NCBI RefSeq assembly: GCF_900176355.1
Contig: NZ_FWXI01000007.1
Coordinates: 124,001-188,000, forward strand
Direction: 5' to 3'
DNA: 64,000 nucleotides
Origin: Sporomusa malonica
GTDB lineage: Bacteria; Bacillota; Negativicutes; Sporomusales; Sporomusaceae
Shown here: piece by piece, positions 43,810-53,423 of the stretch
Position numbering within the stretch: position 1 is the first letter of the stretch
Layout of the letters: each line of letters opens with the position of its first letter
Translations under genes and position numbers: made by a program
The notes under the pieces: model-generated
Seen by the model: the letters and a program-made list of their open reading frames with translations, nothing else
The model's database searches: none
What the model was told of the DNA's origin: nothing

Positions 43810-45279
43810 ATGCTTGACCAGACGAAAGTACCATTGCTGGCAGCCATGAATACTTATGTAAACGATGAAGTAATTCCTTTTCATACACCCGGGCACAAGA
43901 TGGGCAAAGGCATGCATCAGGCGTTAGCTGATTTAGTGCCGCAGAAAACGCTGGCACTTGATTTGGCGTTAATGGCTGAGCTTGATGACCTGCACGAACC
44001 GCACGGGCCTGTAAAAGCAGCCCAGGATTTGGCTGCTGACCTCTATGGGGCTGACCACAGCTATTTTGTAGTTAACGGGACAACCGGCGGCATTTATGCC
44101 ATGATTTTGACCATTGCCGGGCCAGGCGACAAAATTATCGTGCCGCGCAATGCCCACCGCTCTATTATCGGGGGTATTATTTTGAGTGGGGCTATCCCCG
44201 TGTTTATGCAGCCTGAGGTGGACAACGAGCTGGGACTGGCCATGGGGGTTACGCCTGAGACGGTCTCTGAGGCATTGGCACAGCATCCTGACGCTAAGGG
44301 TGTGCTGATTATAAATCCCACCTATTATGGTGTAGCTACCGATCTGAAAAAAATTGTTGATATTGTTCATAGCTATGATATCCCGGTTGTTGTCGATGAG
44401 GCTCATGGCCCTCACCTTAAATTCTCTGGCAGGCTGCCAGTACAGGCGCTTGATGCGGGTGCTGATATTGTGGCTCAAAGCACCCACAAAATTATCGGGG
44501 CGCTGACCCAGTGCTCGCTGGTGCATTGTCGGGAAGGACGCATCCGGGTGCCCCGCCTTAAGGCTATGTTGCAACTAGTGCAGTCTACCAGTCCGAACTA
44601 TATCCTCCTAGCCTCGCTGGATGTTGCCAGAATGCAGATGGCTACAGAAGGGCGGCAGCTGATTGAACGGGCTGTTGACTTGGCTAACCTGGCAAGGCAA
44701 GAGATAAATAAAATCCCAGGTTTGTATTGTTTTGGTGAAGAAAAATTGGGTAACCCTGGCGTATATAGTATTGATCCGACCAAGGTGACAGTTACCGTCA
44801 AGGGTTTGGGGCTCAAGGGCGCAGAGGCTGAACGCATTCTGCGTTATACATATAAAATTCAGGCAGAGTTGTCTGATGTGTATAATCTTCTATTTCTTAT
44901 TACGCTAGGCGACACTGAGCGAGAAGTAGCTGCACTGGTAGCTGCCTTAAAAGACATGGCTGCCCGCCATCATGGTACCCGTGACTTTGCTGCCATTAGC
45001 CAGATCTATGCAGCAGGCAAGCACCCTCAGCCGCCTGAGCAAGTGATTTCACCCCGGGATGCCCTGTTCGGCAATACCTGCATGGTGCCGTTCAATGATG
45101 CTGCAGGCATGATTTGTGCTGAAATTGTTACTTTTTACCCGCCAGGTATCCCGATGCTTTGTCCAGGGGAGCGGATTACTCAGGAGATTATTGACTACTG
45201 CCATGTTTTGCAAAACGCCGGTCTTCATATCTCCGGACCGGAAGATTATTTGCTCAAAACCGTTAAGGTGGTCGACTAA
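43810..45279 (+). CDS. Orn/Lys/Arg decarboxylase family protein (YaaO/SpeA-like)
   Basis: A 489-residue PLP fold-type I decarboxylase. The PLP Lys is in STHKIIGALTQCSLVH near residue 225, with TTGGIYAMI near 76 and VDEAHGPHLKFSG near 195. The C-terminal domain has TCMVPFNDAAGMICAEIVTFYPPGIP. The family makes agmatine, cadaverine or putrescine; exact substrate cannot be told. In Bacillus the homologue yaaO also precedes tmk. A GGTGGTGG box precedes ATG 43810. Confidence 0.9.
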   Translation: MLDQTKVPLLAAMNTYVNDEVIPFHTPGHKMGKGMHQALADLVPQKTLALDLALMAELDDLHEPHGPVKAAQDLAADLYGADHSYFVVNGTTGGIYAMILTIAGPGDKIIVPRNAHRSIIGGIILSGAIPVFMQPEVDNELGLAMGVTPETVSEALAQHPDAKGVLIINPTYYGVATDLKKIVDIVHSYDIPVVVDEAHGPHLKFSGRLPVQALDAGADIVAQSTHKIIGALTQCSLVHCREGRIRVPRLKAMLQLVQSTSPNYILLASLDVARMQMATEGRQLIERAVDLANLARQEINKIPGLYCFGEEKLGNPGVYSIDPTKVTVTVKGLGLKGAEAERILRYTYKIQAELSDVYNLLFLITLGDTEREVAALVAALKDMAARHHGTRDFAAISQIYAAGKHPQPPEQVISPRDALFGNTCMVPFNDAAGMICAEIVTFYPPGIPMLCPGERITQEIIDYCHVLQNAGLHISGPEDYLLKTVKVVD

Positions 45280-45289
45280 TGGAGGTAAC

Positions 45290-45970
45290 ATGCGAGGTAA
45301 ACTAATTGTAATTGACGGAACTGACGGCAGCGGTAAGGCAACCCAGGCAGGGCAGTTGGTGTCGCGGCTTCAGGCAGAAGGGTTTAATGTCCGTAAGGTC
45401 GATTATCCTAACTATCAGAGTCAGTCCTCGGCTTTGGTTAAGATGTATTTAAACGGCGAGTTCGGCAATCGTCCTGAGGATGTCAACGCATACGCCGCTT
45501 CGGCATTTTATGCTGTTGACCGCATTGCTTCTTATAAAAAGGACTGGGAAGAATTCTACTTGAGCGGCGGTATCGTTATCGCCGACCGCTACACCACCTC
45601 GAATATGATTCACCAGGCAGTCAAAATCACTGATGAACCAGAGCAAGTTCGCTATCTGGAGTGGTTGTGGGATTTTGAATTTACTAAATGTGGCCTGCCT
45701 GTTCCTGACACCGTTATTTTTCTGGCTATGCCGCCGGAAGCGAGTAGAGAGCTTATGCGCGGACGAGAAAACAAGGCTGGCGGCGTCAAAGATATCCATG
45801 AACAAGATAGCGGGTATTTGGCCCATTGTTATGCCAATGCCTGTAATATTGCTGTAAAGTTTGGCTGGCACAAAATCGACTGTGCCAGGGACGGAACGGT
45901 TAAGCCGGTTGAACAGATTCATGATGAAATCGTTCAGCAGGTTAGGACGCTTATTGGCAGGGCTTACTAG
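45290..45970 (+). CDS. tmk: Thymidylate kinase
   Basis: A 226-residue kinase that phosphorylates dTMP. The P-loop reads DGTDGSGKATQ near residue 8, the DR(Y/F) motif is IADRYTTSNM near 95, and a LID-type region follows near 150. Ala replaces the usual Ser/Thr after the P-loop Lys, as in a clostridial variant group. ATG 45290 has GGAGGT; a longer frame inside the decarboxylase gene is rejected. Confidence 0.92.
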   Translation: MRGKLIVIDGTDGSGKATQAGQLVSRLQAEGFNVRKVDYPNYQSQSSALVKMYLNGEFGNRPEDVNAYAASAFYAVDRIASYKKDWEEFYLSGGIVIADRYTTSNMIHQAVKITDEPEQVRYLEWLWDFEFTKCGLPVPDTVIFLAMPPEASRELMRGRENKAGGVKDIHEQDSGYLAHCYANACNIAVKFGWHKIDCARDGTVKPVEQIHDEIVQQVRTLIGRAY

Positions 45971-46098
45971 TGAGCCTCTGCCTTTTTATTTCCGCTATTC
46001 TGGCAAATATTTGATTATTTCACTAAAACCATTTATAATTTAAAGGATAAGAAGAATGTAGCTGCCGTGTATTTTCTGGGCAGGAGGACTATAGTACC

Positions 46099-46551
46099 AT
46101 GAGTATGAAAATAAATAAATTTGGGTTAGGCAGTCAGCCTATGGCTGCTGAACGTGAGCAGGGTGGCAAGGCCGAAAAAGTGGGCGACTATTTTGCTGCC
46201 GATCTGTTAAAAACCCAGGAAAAGCAGTCAACCGAGCGGCTGCAGGGGCTGCTGGCGGACATCGACGAGAGTGGGCGCCGGTTATCCACTATGCCAACCT
46301 ACGGCGAGCTTAAATCGTACCGGGAGCTTGTCCGTAAATTTATTGGTGAGGCTGTATCCCGTATGTATTCGTTGGAATCGCGTACCGGTTGGGACCGCCA
46401 TGGCCGGCAGAAGATGTTTACAACCATTCGACAAATCGACGAAAAGCTGGCTGGGATGGCTGAAGATGTGCGCAGTGGTCAGGAGCGCCAATTGTCGATA
46501 ATGTCTAAACATGACGCAGTGCGCGGTATGTTGGTTGACTTATACACGTAG
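46099..46551 (+). CDS. yaaR: YaaR family protein (DUF327)
   Basis: A 150-residue helical protein of the YaaR/DUF327 family with the C-terminal core LKSYRELVRKFIGEAVSRMYSLE near residue 71. Its function is unsettled. Position between tmk and holB is the same as in Bacillus. GGAGGA precedes ATG 46099, and its stop is adjacent to the holB start. Confidence 0.88.
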   Translation: MSMKINKFGLGSQPMAAEREQGGKAEKVGDYFAADLLKTQEKQSTERLQGLLADIDESGRRLSTMPTYGELKSYRELVRKFIGEAVSRMYSLESRTGWDRHGRQKMFTTIRQIDEKLAGMAEDVRSGQERQLSIMSKHDAVRGMLVDLYT

Positions 46552-47550
46552 ATGATGATGAATTGGGATGAGGTAAGCGGCCATCAAGAGGTCATAAGCA
46601 GAGTAAAAGCTATGTTGGCGGCTGATCGAATACCGCATGCATTGTTATTTCTCGGTCCGGCGGGAATCGGTAAAAGCTTAATAGCCACGCTATTAGCTGC
46701 CGGGATCTTATGTGGTGGTAACAGCGATAGGCCTTGTGGACATTGCCAAACGTGCATACTATTCAACCGTAACGCACACCCTGATTTTACATTAGTACGG
46801 CCTGAAGGTGCGACGATTAAAATTGATCAAATTCGCGCCTTGCAGCATTATGCCGCCTTAGCGCCGTCTGTGAGTTCAAGACGGGTATGCATAATTGAGG
46901 ACGCCGAGCTTATGACAGTTCAGGCAGCTAACAGTTTGCTCAAACTGTTAGAAGAGCCGCCGCCCGGCTTTGTTTTTATTCTGGTGGCGGGAACAGCTCA
47001 GCCGCTGCTTCCAACCATTTTGTCGCGTTGCCGTAAGCTTCAATTTCAGCCGCTGGCTGCAAGTATTCTTGCCAAAGCACTTGAGGCCAAAGGCCATGTG
47101 CCTGAGGCCGCTAATGTTGCCGCTCGTTTAAGCGGCGGCCGTATGGGAACGGCGCTGGGATTACTGGCACCTGATGGTTTGGCAGCCAGGAATATGGCTG
47201 CAGACTTGCTAGAGAACCTCCATGATAGCAAAATGACAGCTATCTGGGACAAGGCATTAAAGCTTGACAGCCTGGAAACCAAAGAAATTGTGGCAGTACT
47301 GGAGTTTTTATTATATTTATTTCGTGATATAGTATTAGTTGCCGGCAGACATAGTGAGCACTTGGTATATAATATCGACCTTGTTCCTAAACTTGCAGAC
47401 TGGGCGATCCATTGGTCTGAAGGACAAGGTATTTCGGCAATCAACGCAGTTAAGAATACGATTCGCGCTATTGGGGGTAATGCCAATACCCGGCTGGCGC
47501 TGGAAGCGTTACTAATAAATTTAAAGGATTTGGCGGAAAAAGGAGATTAA
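46552..47550 (+). CDS. holB: DNA polymerase III delta' subunit
   Basis: A 332-residue clamp-loader subunit. Residues ~25-55 carry the P-loop GPAGIGKSLIA, and zinc-ligand cysteines follow (CGHCQTC near 63). IEDAELMTVQAANSLLKLLEEPP near 120 is the family core. It works in the replisome clamp loader. It is in the conserved yaaR-holB-yaaT order and directly follows yaaR. Confidence 0.94.
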   Translation: MMMNWDEVSGHQEVISRVKAMLAADRIPHALLFLGPAGIGKSLIATLLAAGILCGGNSDRPCGHCQTCILFNRNAHPDFTLVRPEGATIKIDQIRALQHYAALAPSVSSRRVCIIEDAELMTVQAANSLLKLLEEPPPGFVFILVAGTAQPLLPTILSRCRKLQFQPLAASILAKALEAKGHVPEAANVAARLSGGRMGTALGLLAPDGLAARNMAADLLENLHDSKMTAIWDKALKLDSLETKEIVAVLEFLLYLFRDIVLVAGRHSEHLVYNIDLVPKLADWAIHWSEGQGISAINAVKNTIRAIGGNANTRLALEALLINLKDLAEKGD

Positions 47551-47552
47551 GT

Positions 47553-48362
47553 ATGTTGACAGTAGTGGGTATCCGCTTTAAAAAGGCAGGTAAAATATAC
47601 TATTTTGATCCAGGCGGTATTGAAATTATCGCAGGGGATCATGTTATTGTCGAAACAGCCAGAGGGCTGGAGTTTGGCGATGTTGTTGTTGGGCCGCGTG
47701 AGGTAGAAGATAATCAGATTGTTGCGCCGCTAAAGCCGGTTTTGCGTAAAGCGACCCCGGAAGATGAGGAAAAGGTCAAAGACAACCGAAAAAAAGAGAA
47801 AGAGGCTTTTAAAGTTTGTGAGCAAAAAATTCAGGTACATGGCTTGCCGATGAACCTGGTTGATGTTGAATATACATTTGATGTGAACAAGATTATTTTT
47901 TATTTTACTGCGGAAGGGCGTATCGACTTCCGTGAATTGGTAAAAGATTTGGCCAGTGTATTTAGGACCCGTATCGAACTTAGACAGATTGGTGTGCGGG
48001 ATGAAGCTAAACTGATGAACGGTATTGGCTGCTGCGGCAGATCGCTGTGCTGTGCCACTTTTCTCGGAGACTTTGAGCCGGTGTCGATCCGTATGGCTAA
48101 AGACCAGCATTTATCGCTCAATCCGACCAAGATTTCAGGGATTTGCGGACGGTTGATGTGTTGCCTGAAGTATGAAAATGACTGCTATGGTGGTTGTTGC
48201 GCCAAGAAGGTTGTGCCGCCGACAGTGGGTAAAGAGGTAGTTACTATCGACGGTGAAGGCCGGGTGCTCACTATAAATCAGCAAAAACGAACAGCAACAA
48301 TTGCTTTGGCTGAGGGAAAAACGCTAGTCATTCCATGGGATGAGGTAGTGGAAAAGGAATAA
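47553..48362 (+). CDS. yaaT: PSP1-domain protein YaaT (RicT)
   Basis: A 269-residue PSP1 protein. The PSP1 core (~60-150) is followed by Cys-rich GCCGRSLCCATFLGDF near 152 and MCCLKYENDCYGGCC near 203. In Bacillus it belongs to the RicAFT (Y) complex that binds Fe-S clusters and guides RNase Y and sporulation phosphorelay. Its stop overlaps the yabB start. Confidence 0.94.
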   Translation: MLTVVGIRFKKAGKIYYFDPGGIEIIAGDHVIVETARGLEFGDVVVGPREVEDNQIVAPLKPVLRKATPEDEEKVKDNRKKEKEAFKVCEQKIQVHGLPMNLVDVEYTFDVNKIIFYFTAEGRIDFRELVKDLASVFRTRIELRQIGVRDEAKLMNGIGCCGRSLCCATFLGDFEPVSIRMAKDQHLSLNPTKISGICGRLMCCLKYENDCYGGCCAKKVVPPTVGKEVVTIDGEGRVLTINQQKRTATIALAEGKTLVIPWDEVVEKE

Positions 48363-49111
48363 TGACATCCACCGAATTTAGGCTAAAATCCGGTGAACGG
48401 ATAGATGAGCTGGTTATTAACAATCTGAAACTGATACAGCATCCTGACGAGTTTTGTTTCTCACTGGACGCTGTATTGCTCGCCCATTTTGCCAGCGTAC
48501 GGTGTGGGGGCTCGGCAATAGACCTTGGTACCGGAACAGGGGTTATCGGCCTGCTGCTTTTGGCGCGGGGATCAGCCGCAGTTACTGGTATTGAGATCAA
48601 TCCGGATATGGCTGATCGGGCCTGCCGCTCGGCCGAAGGTAATGGTCTTGCCGACAGGTTCAGGATTATTCATGGTGACATGCGCGACATAAAAGAGCTT
48701 TTACCAGGAGGCGGCTTTGAACTTGTTGTTTCAAATCCGCCTTACCGCCCTGTGGGGGGCGGATACATAAGCCCTAATGACAGGGTGGCGATGGCGCGCC
48801 ACGAAGTGACTGCAAGCCTTGTTGATGTTGTTGCTGCCGCCAAATATCTTGTGAAGTACCGCGGACGGTTTGCTATGGTGCACTTGCCGGAACGGCTGGC
48901 TGAGATTACAGTGGCCATGTGCGCGGCAGGGATTGAACCCAAGAGGTTGCAGCTTGTGTATCCGGCTGTTGGTAAAAAACCTAATATGCTGTTAATTGAG
49001 GGTGTGAGGGGAGCCAGACCCGGGCTTGATGTATTACCGCCTTTAATTGTATATACTACAGATGGGAGCTATAGTGAAGATATTATGAAGCTCTATAGGC
49101 AGGACAGGTGA
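48362..49111 (+). CDS. yabB: tRNA1(Val) adenine-N6 methyltransferase-like protein
   Basis: A 249-residue SAM-dependent methyltransferase, with SAM motif AIDLGTGTGVIGLLLL near residue 47 and catalytic NPPY in VVSNPPYRP near 124. The family methylates A37 of tRNA1(Val). The Bacillus gene yabA, usually between yaaT and yabB, is missing here. Starts and stops overlap on both sides. Confidence 0.9.
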   Translation: MTSTEFRLKSGERIDELVINNLKLIQHPDEFCFSLDAVLLAHFASVRCGGSAIDLGTGTGVIGLLLLARGSAAVTGIEINPDMADRACRSAEGNGLADRFRIIHGDMRDIKELLPGGGFELVVSNPPYRPVGGGYISPNDRVAMARHEVTASLVDVVAAAKYLVKYRGRFAMVHLPERLAEITVAMCAAGIEPKRLQLVYPAVGKKPNMLLIEGVRGARPGLDVLPPLIVYTTDGSYSEDIMKLYRQDR

Positions 49112-49974
49112 TTTCTGTGACTAAGCCAGGGACGCTCTATTTATGTCCCACGCCGCTCGGCAATCTGGAAGATATGACATTTCGGGCTGTGCGGGTGCTA
49201 AAAGAGGCGGCAGCCATTGCTGCCGAGGATACCAGACATACGATTAAGTTGTTAAACCATTTTGATATCCATGTGCCGCTGATTAGCTATCACGAGCATA
49301 ACAAAGATGAACGAGGGCCTGAGATCATTGATCGTCTCTTAAATGGGGATACGATAGCCTTGGTGAGTGACGCTGGGATGCCTGGCATATCCGACCCTGG
49401 CGTCGATTTGGTGCGTTTGGCAGTAGCCAGTGGTGTACAAGTTGTTCCCCTGCCGGGGCCGAATGCGGCGCTGACAGCACTCATTGCGTCAGGGCTGGAT
49501 ACAACCATGTTTACTTTTGTCGGTTTTTTGCCTAAGACCAATAAGCATCGGCGGGAAATGCTGGCCAAACTAGCTAAACATCCTTATACAATGGTGTTTT
49601 ATGAGTCGCCGCACCGGGTGCGGGCGACACTGGGTGAGCTCACTGAGGCCTTTGGCGACCGGCAAGCTGTTGCCGCGCGGGAGCTGACCAAAAAGTTTGA
49701 GGAATTTATTCGTGGCAGTCTAGACAGCGTAAATCGGCATTTTAGTGAGAATCAGCCCAGGGGTGAATTTACCCTGATAGTAGCTGGTTGCCCTGTTGGC
49801 CAAGAGTTGGCAGAAGAACAGGACAAGCTGGCAGGTCTTACGCTTGTACAAGCTGTAGGTGAGCTTATGAGTCGGGGTATAAATAAAAAAGACGCCATCC
49901 GTGAGGTGGCGTCTCAAAAAGGTCTACCGAAAAGACAGGTATACCAAGCTGTTCTGGAAAGCGACTTAGTTTAA
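49108..49974 (+). CDS. rsmI: 16S rRNA (cytidine1402-2'-O)-methyltransferase
   Basis: A 288-residue tetrapyrrole-methylase-fold enzyme acting on 16S rRNA C1402. It has LYLCPTPLGNLEDMTFRAVR at the start, EDTRHTIKLLNHF near 40, and SDAGMPGISDPG near 88. The C-terminal domain ends in KKDAIREVASQKGLPKRQVY. A GTG start at 49108 overlaps yabB; GTG 49117 is an alternative. Confidence 0.94.
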   Translation: MISVTKPGTLYLCPTPLGNLEDMTFRAVRVLKEAAAIAAEDTRHTIKLLNHFDIHVPLISYHEHNKDERGPEIIDRLLNGDTIALVSDAGMPGISDPGVDLVRLAVASGVQVVPLPGPNAALTALIASGLDTTMFTFVGFLPKTNKHRREMLAKLAKHPYTMVFYESPHRVRATLGELTEAFGDRQAVAARELTKKFEEFIRGSLDSVNRHFSENQPRGEFTLIVAGCPVGQELAEEQDKLAGLTLVQAVGELMSRGINKKDAIREVASQKGLPKRQVYQAVLESDLV

Positions 49975-49983
49975 TGTAAGACT

Positions 49984-50232
49984 TTATACAGCCTTTTGCC
50001 CCATGCTGTCCAGGCATTCTTTGCATACATTCTTGTTTTTGAAGTTTGTAACATCGGCAGCGTTGCCACAGAATACGCAAGCTGGCTCATATTTCCGAAG
50101 AATGATGCGGTCGCTGTCTACATAAATTTCAAGAGCATCTTTTTCCTCGATATCTAGAGTGCGGCGCAATTCGATAGGAATAACCACCCTACCCAGCTCG
50201 TCCACTTTACGTACAATACCAGTTGATTTCAT
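49984..50232 (-). CDS. abrB: Transition-state regulator AbrB
   Basis: An 82-residue AbrB. The N-terminal swapped-hairpin DNA-binding domain reads STGIVRKVDELGRVVIPIEL, then LDIEEKDALEIYVDSDRIIL. The C-terminal part has four Cys (CVFC and CKEC), which could bind zinc. It represses post-exponential genes. Position opposite metG matches Bacillus. A full -35/-10 promoter lies upstream. Confidence 0.95.
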   Translation of the reverse strand: MKSTGIVRKVDELGRVVIPIELRRTLDIEEKDALEIYVDSDRIILRKYEPACVFCGNAADVTNFKNKNVCKECLDSMGQKAV

Positions 50233-50315
50233 TTTTTCCTTACTCCCTTCACACTACTATAATTTTTAAAAATAACATTCAATGCAACAAGATTCGACAA
50301 AACCTGCTCAACTAA

Positions 50316-50344
50316 ATAATACCAAATATTACAAAGCTTGTCAA
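50316..50344 (-). promoter_or_regulatory. Predicted sigma-A promoter of abrB
   Basis: On the minus strand TTGACA (50344-50339) and TATTAT (50321-50316) are separated by 17 nt. It lies ~85 nt before abrB. Confidence 0.75.
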
Positions 50345-50451
50345 CCTAGATTCTTCCAATTGGTAAAATTTTTTTAATTACCGCCTCACACAGTGCATAA
50401 GAGCGCTGTACAATGTCATATAATACTACTTTATGTCGAAAAATACAACTA

Positions 50452-50480
50452 TTGACAATTATTTTACTAATGTCTATAAT
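50452..50480 (+). promoter_or_regulatory. Predicted sigma-A promoter of metG
   Basis: TTGACA (50452-50457) and TATAAT (50475-50480) have 17-nt spacing, 45 nt before metG. The short leader leaves no room for a T-box. Confidence 0.85.
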
Positions 50481-50524
50481 TGGTAAAACATATGAAACGT
50501 GCGTCAATACTTAAGGAGGAAATT

Positions 50525-52459
50525 ATGTCGAAAAAACCTTTTTATATTACTACACCGATTTATTATCCGAGTGACCGGCTACACATTGGTCACGCGTACT
50601 GCACTACGGTGGCTGACACCATTGCCCGCTATAAGCGTCTGGCTGGGTTTGACGTGTTTTTCCTGACCGGTTCGGACGAGCATGGCCAAAAAATTCAGCG
50701 CAAGGCTGAGGAAACTAATACGACACCGCAAGCATATGTAGATAAGATTGTGGCGTCTTTTAAACATTTATGGGAAAAACTTAATATTTCTCATGATGAC
50801 TTTATCCGTACCACTGAGCAACGTCATCATGAGCTAGTGCAGGCAGTATTTCAAAAAATTTATGATCAGGGTGATATATACAAAGCTGAGTACGAGGGCT
50901 GGTATTGTACCCCCTGTGAAACTTTTTGGCTGGAACGCCAGCTCACTGATGGCAAATGCCCTGATTGCGGGCGCCCTGTTGAGATTGTAAAAGAAGAAAG
51001 CTATTTCTTCCGTATGTCCAAATACCAGGAACGGCTGCTTACCTATATCGAGGAAAACCCTGAGTTTATCCAGCCGACCTCCAGGCGTAATGAGATGATC
51101 AACTTTATTAAAGGCGGACTGGAAGACCTATGTGTATCGAGGACAACCTTTGACTGGGGTATTCCAGTGCCGTTTGACACTAAACATGTAGTGTATGTAT
51201 GGTTTGACGCGCTGACCAACTACATAACAGCTGCCGGGTATCTAGACGACAGGGAAAAGTTCGCAAAATACTGGCCGGCTGATATTCATTTGGTTGGCAA
51301 GGAGATTGTCCGGTTTCACAGCATAATCTGGCCGGTTATTTTGATGGCGCTTGACGCTCCTTTGCCCAAAATGGTGTACGGTCATGGCTGGCTGGTCGTT
51401 GAAGGCGACAAGATGTCCAAATCCAAGGGAAATGTCATTGATCCCTTGGCCTTAATTGACGAGTTTGGCCCTGATGCCATCCGTTATTTCCTTCTGCGGG
51501 AGATCACACTGGGGCTTGATGGCAACTTCTCGCGCGATGCGCTTATTAACCGGATTAATGCTGATCTGGCTAATGATCTGGGCAATTTGCTGCATCGGAG
51601 TCTGAGTATGATCGGCCGGTTCAATGGTGGGGTAATTGAAGCACCAGGTGAAACTGAGGCCATAGATCTGGAACTTATCGAACTGGCTCGAAGTACTGCG
51701 GCTCAGTATGAGAAACATATGGAGCACCAGGATATTAATGCTGCGCTGAAGGATATGTGGGCGCTCATCGGGCGTACGAATAAATATATTGATGAGACTG
51801 GGCCATGGGCGTTGGCCAAAGATCCAGCAAAAAAAAGCCGGCTTAATACTGTGCTGTACAATCTGGCCGAGGTACTCAGAATTGTGGCTATCCTGATTTC
51901 GCCGTTTATGCCGGTAACGGCCCCGAAGGTTTGGAGTCAGCTTGGTCTTACCACTGATTTCGCCAGCGTAACACTGGGTGAGGCGCAGGCCTGGGGCCGG
52001 CTGGCTGCAGGTACTACTGTTGCCAAGCCTGAGCCTATTTTCCCACGGATAGAGGAAAAGCAGGAAGAACAAGCTGAAGCCAAACCGGCTGAAGCAGCAG
52101 TTGCTGCTGTGCCGGAGGCCGCGCCTCTTGAGCCGGGGACACCAGAGATCACTATTGATGAATTTGCCAAAGTTGACCTTAGAGTAGCTAAAGTACTAGC
52201 TGCTGAAAAGGTTAAGAAGGCAGATAAACTGCTGTTATTGACGGTTGATTTAGGTACTGAACAACGTACCATTATCTCAGGTATTGCCAAGCATTATGAG
52301 CCTGAGCAGCTGGTCGGCCAAAATGTTGTTATGGTAGTTAATCTAAAACCGGCCAAAATCCGGGGTATTGAATCCCGCGGTATGGTGTTGGCTGCGTCCT
52401 GTGATGACAAACTGCAACTTGTCACAGCTGATATGCCGCCAGGCAGCAAGGTGAAGTAA
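50525..52459 (+). CDS. metG: Methionyl-tRNA synthetase
   Basis: A 644-residue class I synthetase. HIGH-type HIGHAYCT lies near residue 19, the zinc knuckle is CTPCETFW and CPDCGRP near 125-145, and the KMSKS loop is DKMSKSKGNVIDP near 298. After an Ala/Glu/Pro-rich linker (~515-540) comes a C-terminal EMAP-type tRNA-binding domain (FAKVDLRVAKVLAAEKV, ~545-644) that dimerises the enzyme. ATG 50525 follows AAGGAGG. Confidence 0.97.
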   Translation: MSKKPFYITTPIYYPSDRLHIGHAYCTTVADTIARYKRLAGFDVFFLTGSDEHGQKIQRKAEETNTTPQAYVDKIVASFKHLWEKLNISHDDFIRTTEQRHHELVQAVFQKIYDQGDIYKAEYEGWYCTPCETFWLERQLTDGKCPDCGRPVEIVKEESYFFRMSKYQERLLTYIEENPEFIQPTSRRNEMINFIKGGLEDLCVSRTTFDWGIPVPFDTKHVVYVWFDALTNYITAAGYLDDREKFAKYWPADIHLVGKEIVRFHSIIWPVILMALDAPLPKMVYGHGWLVVEGDKMSKSKGNVIDPLALIDEFGPDAIRYFLLREITLGLDGNFSRDALINRINADLANDLGNLLHRSLSMIGRFNGGVIEAPGETEAIDLELIELARSTAAQYEKHMEHQDINAALKDMWALIGRTNKYIDETGPWALAKDPAKKSRLNTVLYNLAEVLRIVAILISPFMPVTAPKVWSQLGLTTDFASVTLGEAQAWGRLAAGTTVAKPEPIFPRIEEKQEEQAEAKPAEAAVAAVPEAAPLEPGTPEITIDEFAKVDLRVAKVLAAEKVKKADKLLLLTVDLGTEQRTIISGIAKHYEPEQLVGQNVVMVVNLKPAKIRGIESRGMVLAASCDDKLQLVTADMPPGSKVK

Positions 52460-52460
52460 G

Positions 52461-53228
52461 ATGCTGTTTGATTCACATGCTCACCTTGACGACAAACGGT
52501 TTGATGAAGACCGGGATGAGGTCATTGCGCGTGCGGCAGCGGCCGGACTTGTGGGGATAATAAATGCCGGAGCTTGTATGCAGTCGTCAGCCCGGTCAGT
52601 GGCACTTGCTCAGAAACATGACATAATTTACGCAGCTGTTGGGATTCACCCTCATGATGCGAAAGAAGCGAAAGATACAGATTATGGCCAGTTGGCTGAG
52701 TGGCATTCTCTCTCGAAGGTTGTGGCTATCGGTGAGATTGGGCTTGACTATTACTATGACTTGTCACCGCGTGAGGTGCAGCAGCAGGTATTTATCCGTC
52801 AGATTGATGTAGCGCGCCAGCTGAATAAGCCGATCATTATTCATGACAGAGATGCGCATGGCGATGTACTCCGCATTATAAAAAAAGAGGCCAAAGGTTT
52901 GACAGGTGTATTTCACTGTTTTTCCGGCAGCCTGGAGATGGCTAAAGAGGTTATCAGATTAGGATTCTATGTATCTTTTGCCGGCCCGGTAACCTATGCT
53001 AAAGACGGCAAGCTCAAAGAGGTGGCAGCCAATATACCACTTGATCGTTTGCTGGTAGAAACCGACTGCCCATATCTGACGCCGCAGCCGTTTAGGGGCC
53101 GCCGTAATGAACCTGCCCATGTTAAGTTTACTGCTGAAGAGGTAGCCAGGGTGCGGGGCATTGAGTTTGAGGTATTGGCACAAGCGGCAACTGCCAATAC
53201 CAAGCAGTTGTTTGGTATTGGCCTATAG
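52461..53228 (+). CDS. tatD: TatD-family metal-dependent deoxyribonuclease
   Basis: A 255-residue amidohydrolase-fold nuclease with metal ligands in FDSHAHLDD near the start, GEIGLDYYYD near 90, HDRDAHGD near 128, FHCFSGS near 150 and ETDCPYLTP near 200. It starts immediately after metG, the yabD position in Bacillus. Confidence 0.95.
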   Translation: MLFDSHAHLDDKRFDEDRDEVIARAAAAGLVGIINAGACMQSSARSVALAQKHDIIYAAVGIHPHDAKEAKDTDYGQLAEWHSLSKVVAIGEIGLDYYYDLSPREVQQQVFIRQIDVARQLNKPIIIHDRDAHGDVLRIIKKEAKGLTGVFHCFSGSLEMAKEVIRLGFYVSFAGPVTYAKDGKLKEVAANIPLDRLLVETDCPYLTPQPFRGRRNEPAHVKFTAEEVARVRGIEFEVLAQAATANTKQLFGIGL

Positions 53229-53280
53229 CTTTTTTGCAACGCTAGTATAATAAAAAAATATATCAGCAGGAATAATTTGG

Positions 53281-53328
53281 AAACTCGGCGAATATGTTAA
53301 GGTAAACATACATATGCGCCGAGTTTTT
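53281..53328 (+). terminator. Terminator after tatD
   Basis: AAACTCGGCG pairs with CGCCGAGTTT; the loop holds a second ATATGTT/AAACAT pairing. Five T residues follow. The rest of the 53.23-53.55 kb gap holds a family-B repeat and no gene. Confidence 0.78.
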
Positions 53329-53334
53329 CTCTAT

Positions 53335-53423
53335 CCTGTTAGAAAGTATAACTTTCCGTCTGGATAAGGCAACATCGGCTTCCGCTTTCGCCAAAGGCTC
53401 GGCGCAAGCCGTGTTTTCTTTAT
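53335..53423 (-). repeat. 89-bp intergenic repeat, family B copy 2
   Basis: Matches 43630-43719 apart from one deletion and two substitutions. It again sits directly behind a gene terminator. Tandem small hairpins precede a T-rich end. Confidence 0.9.

Noticed and set aside
50345-50524. T-box leader before metG
   Set aside because: The promoter leaves about 40 nt of leader, with no T-box sequence or terminator.
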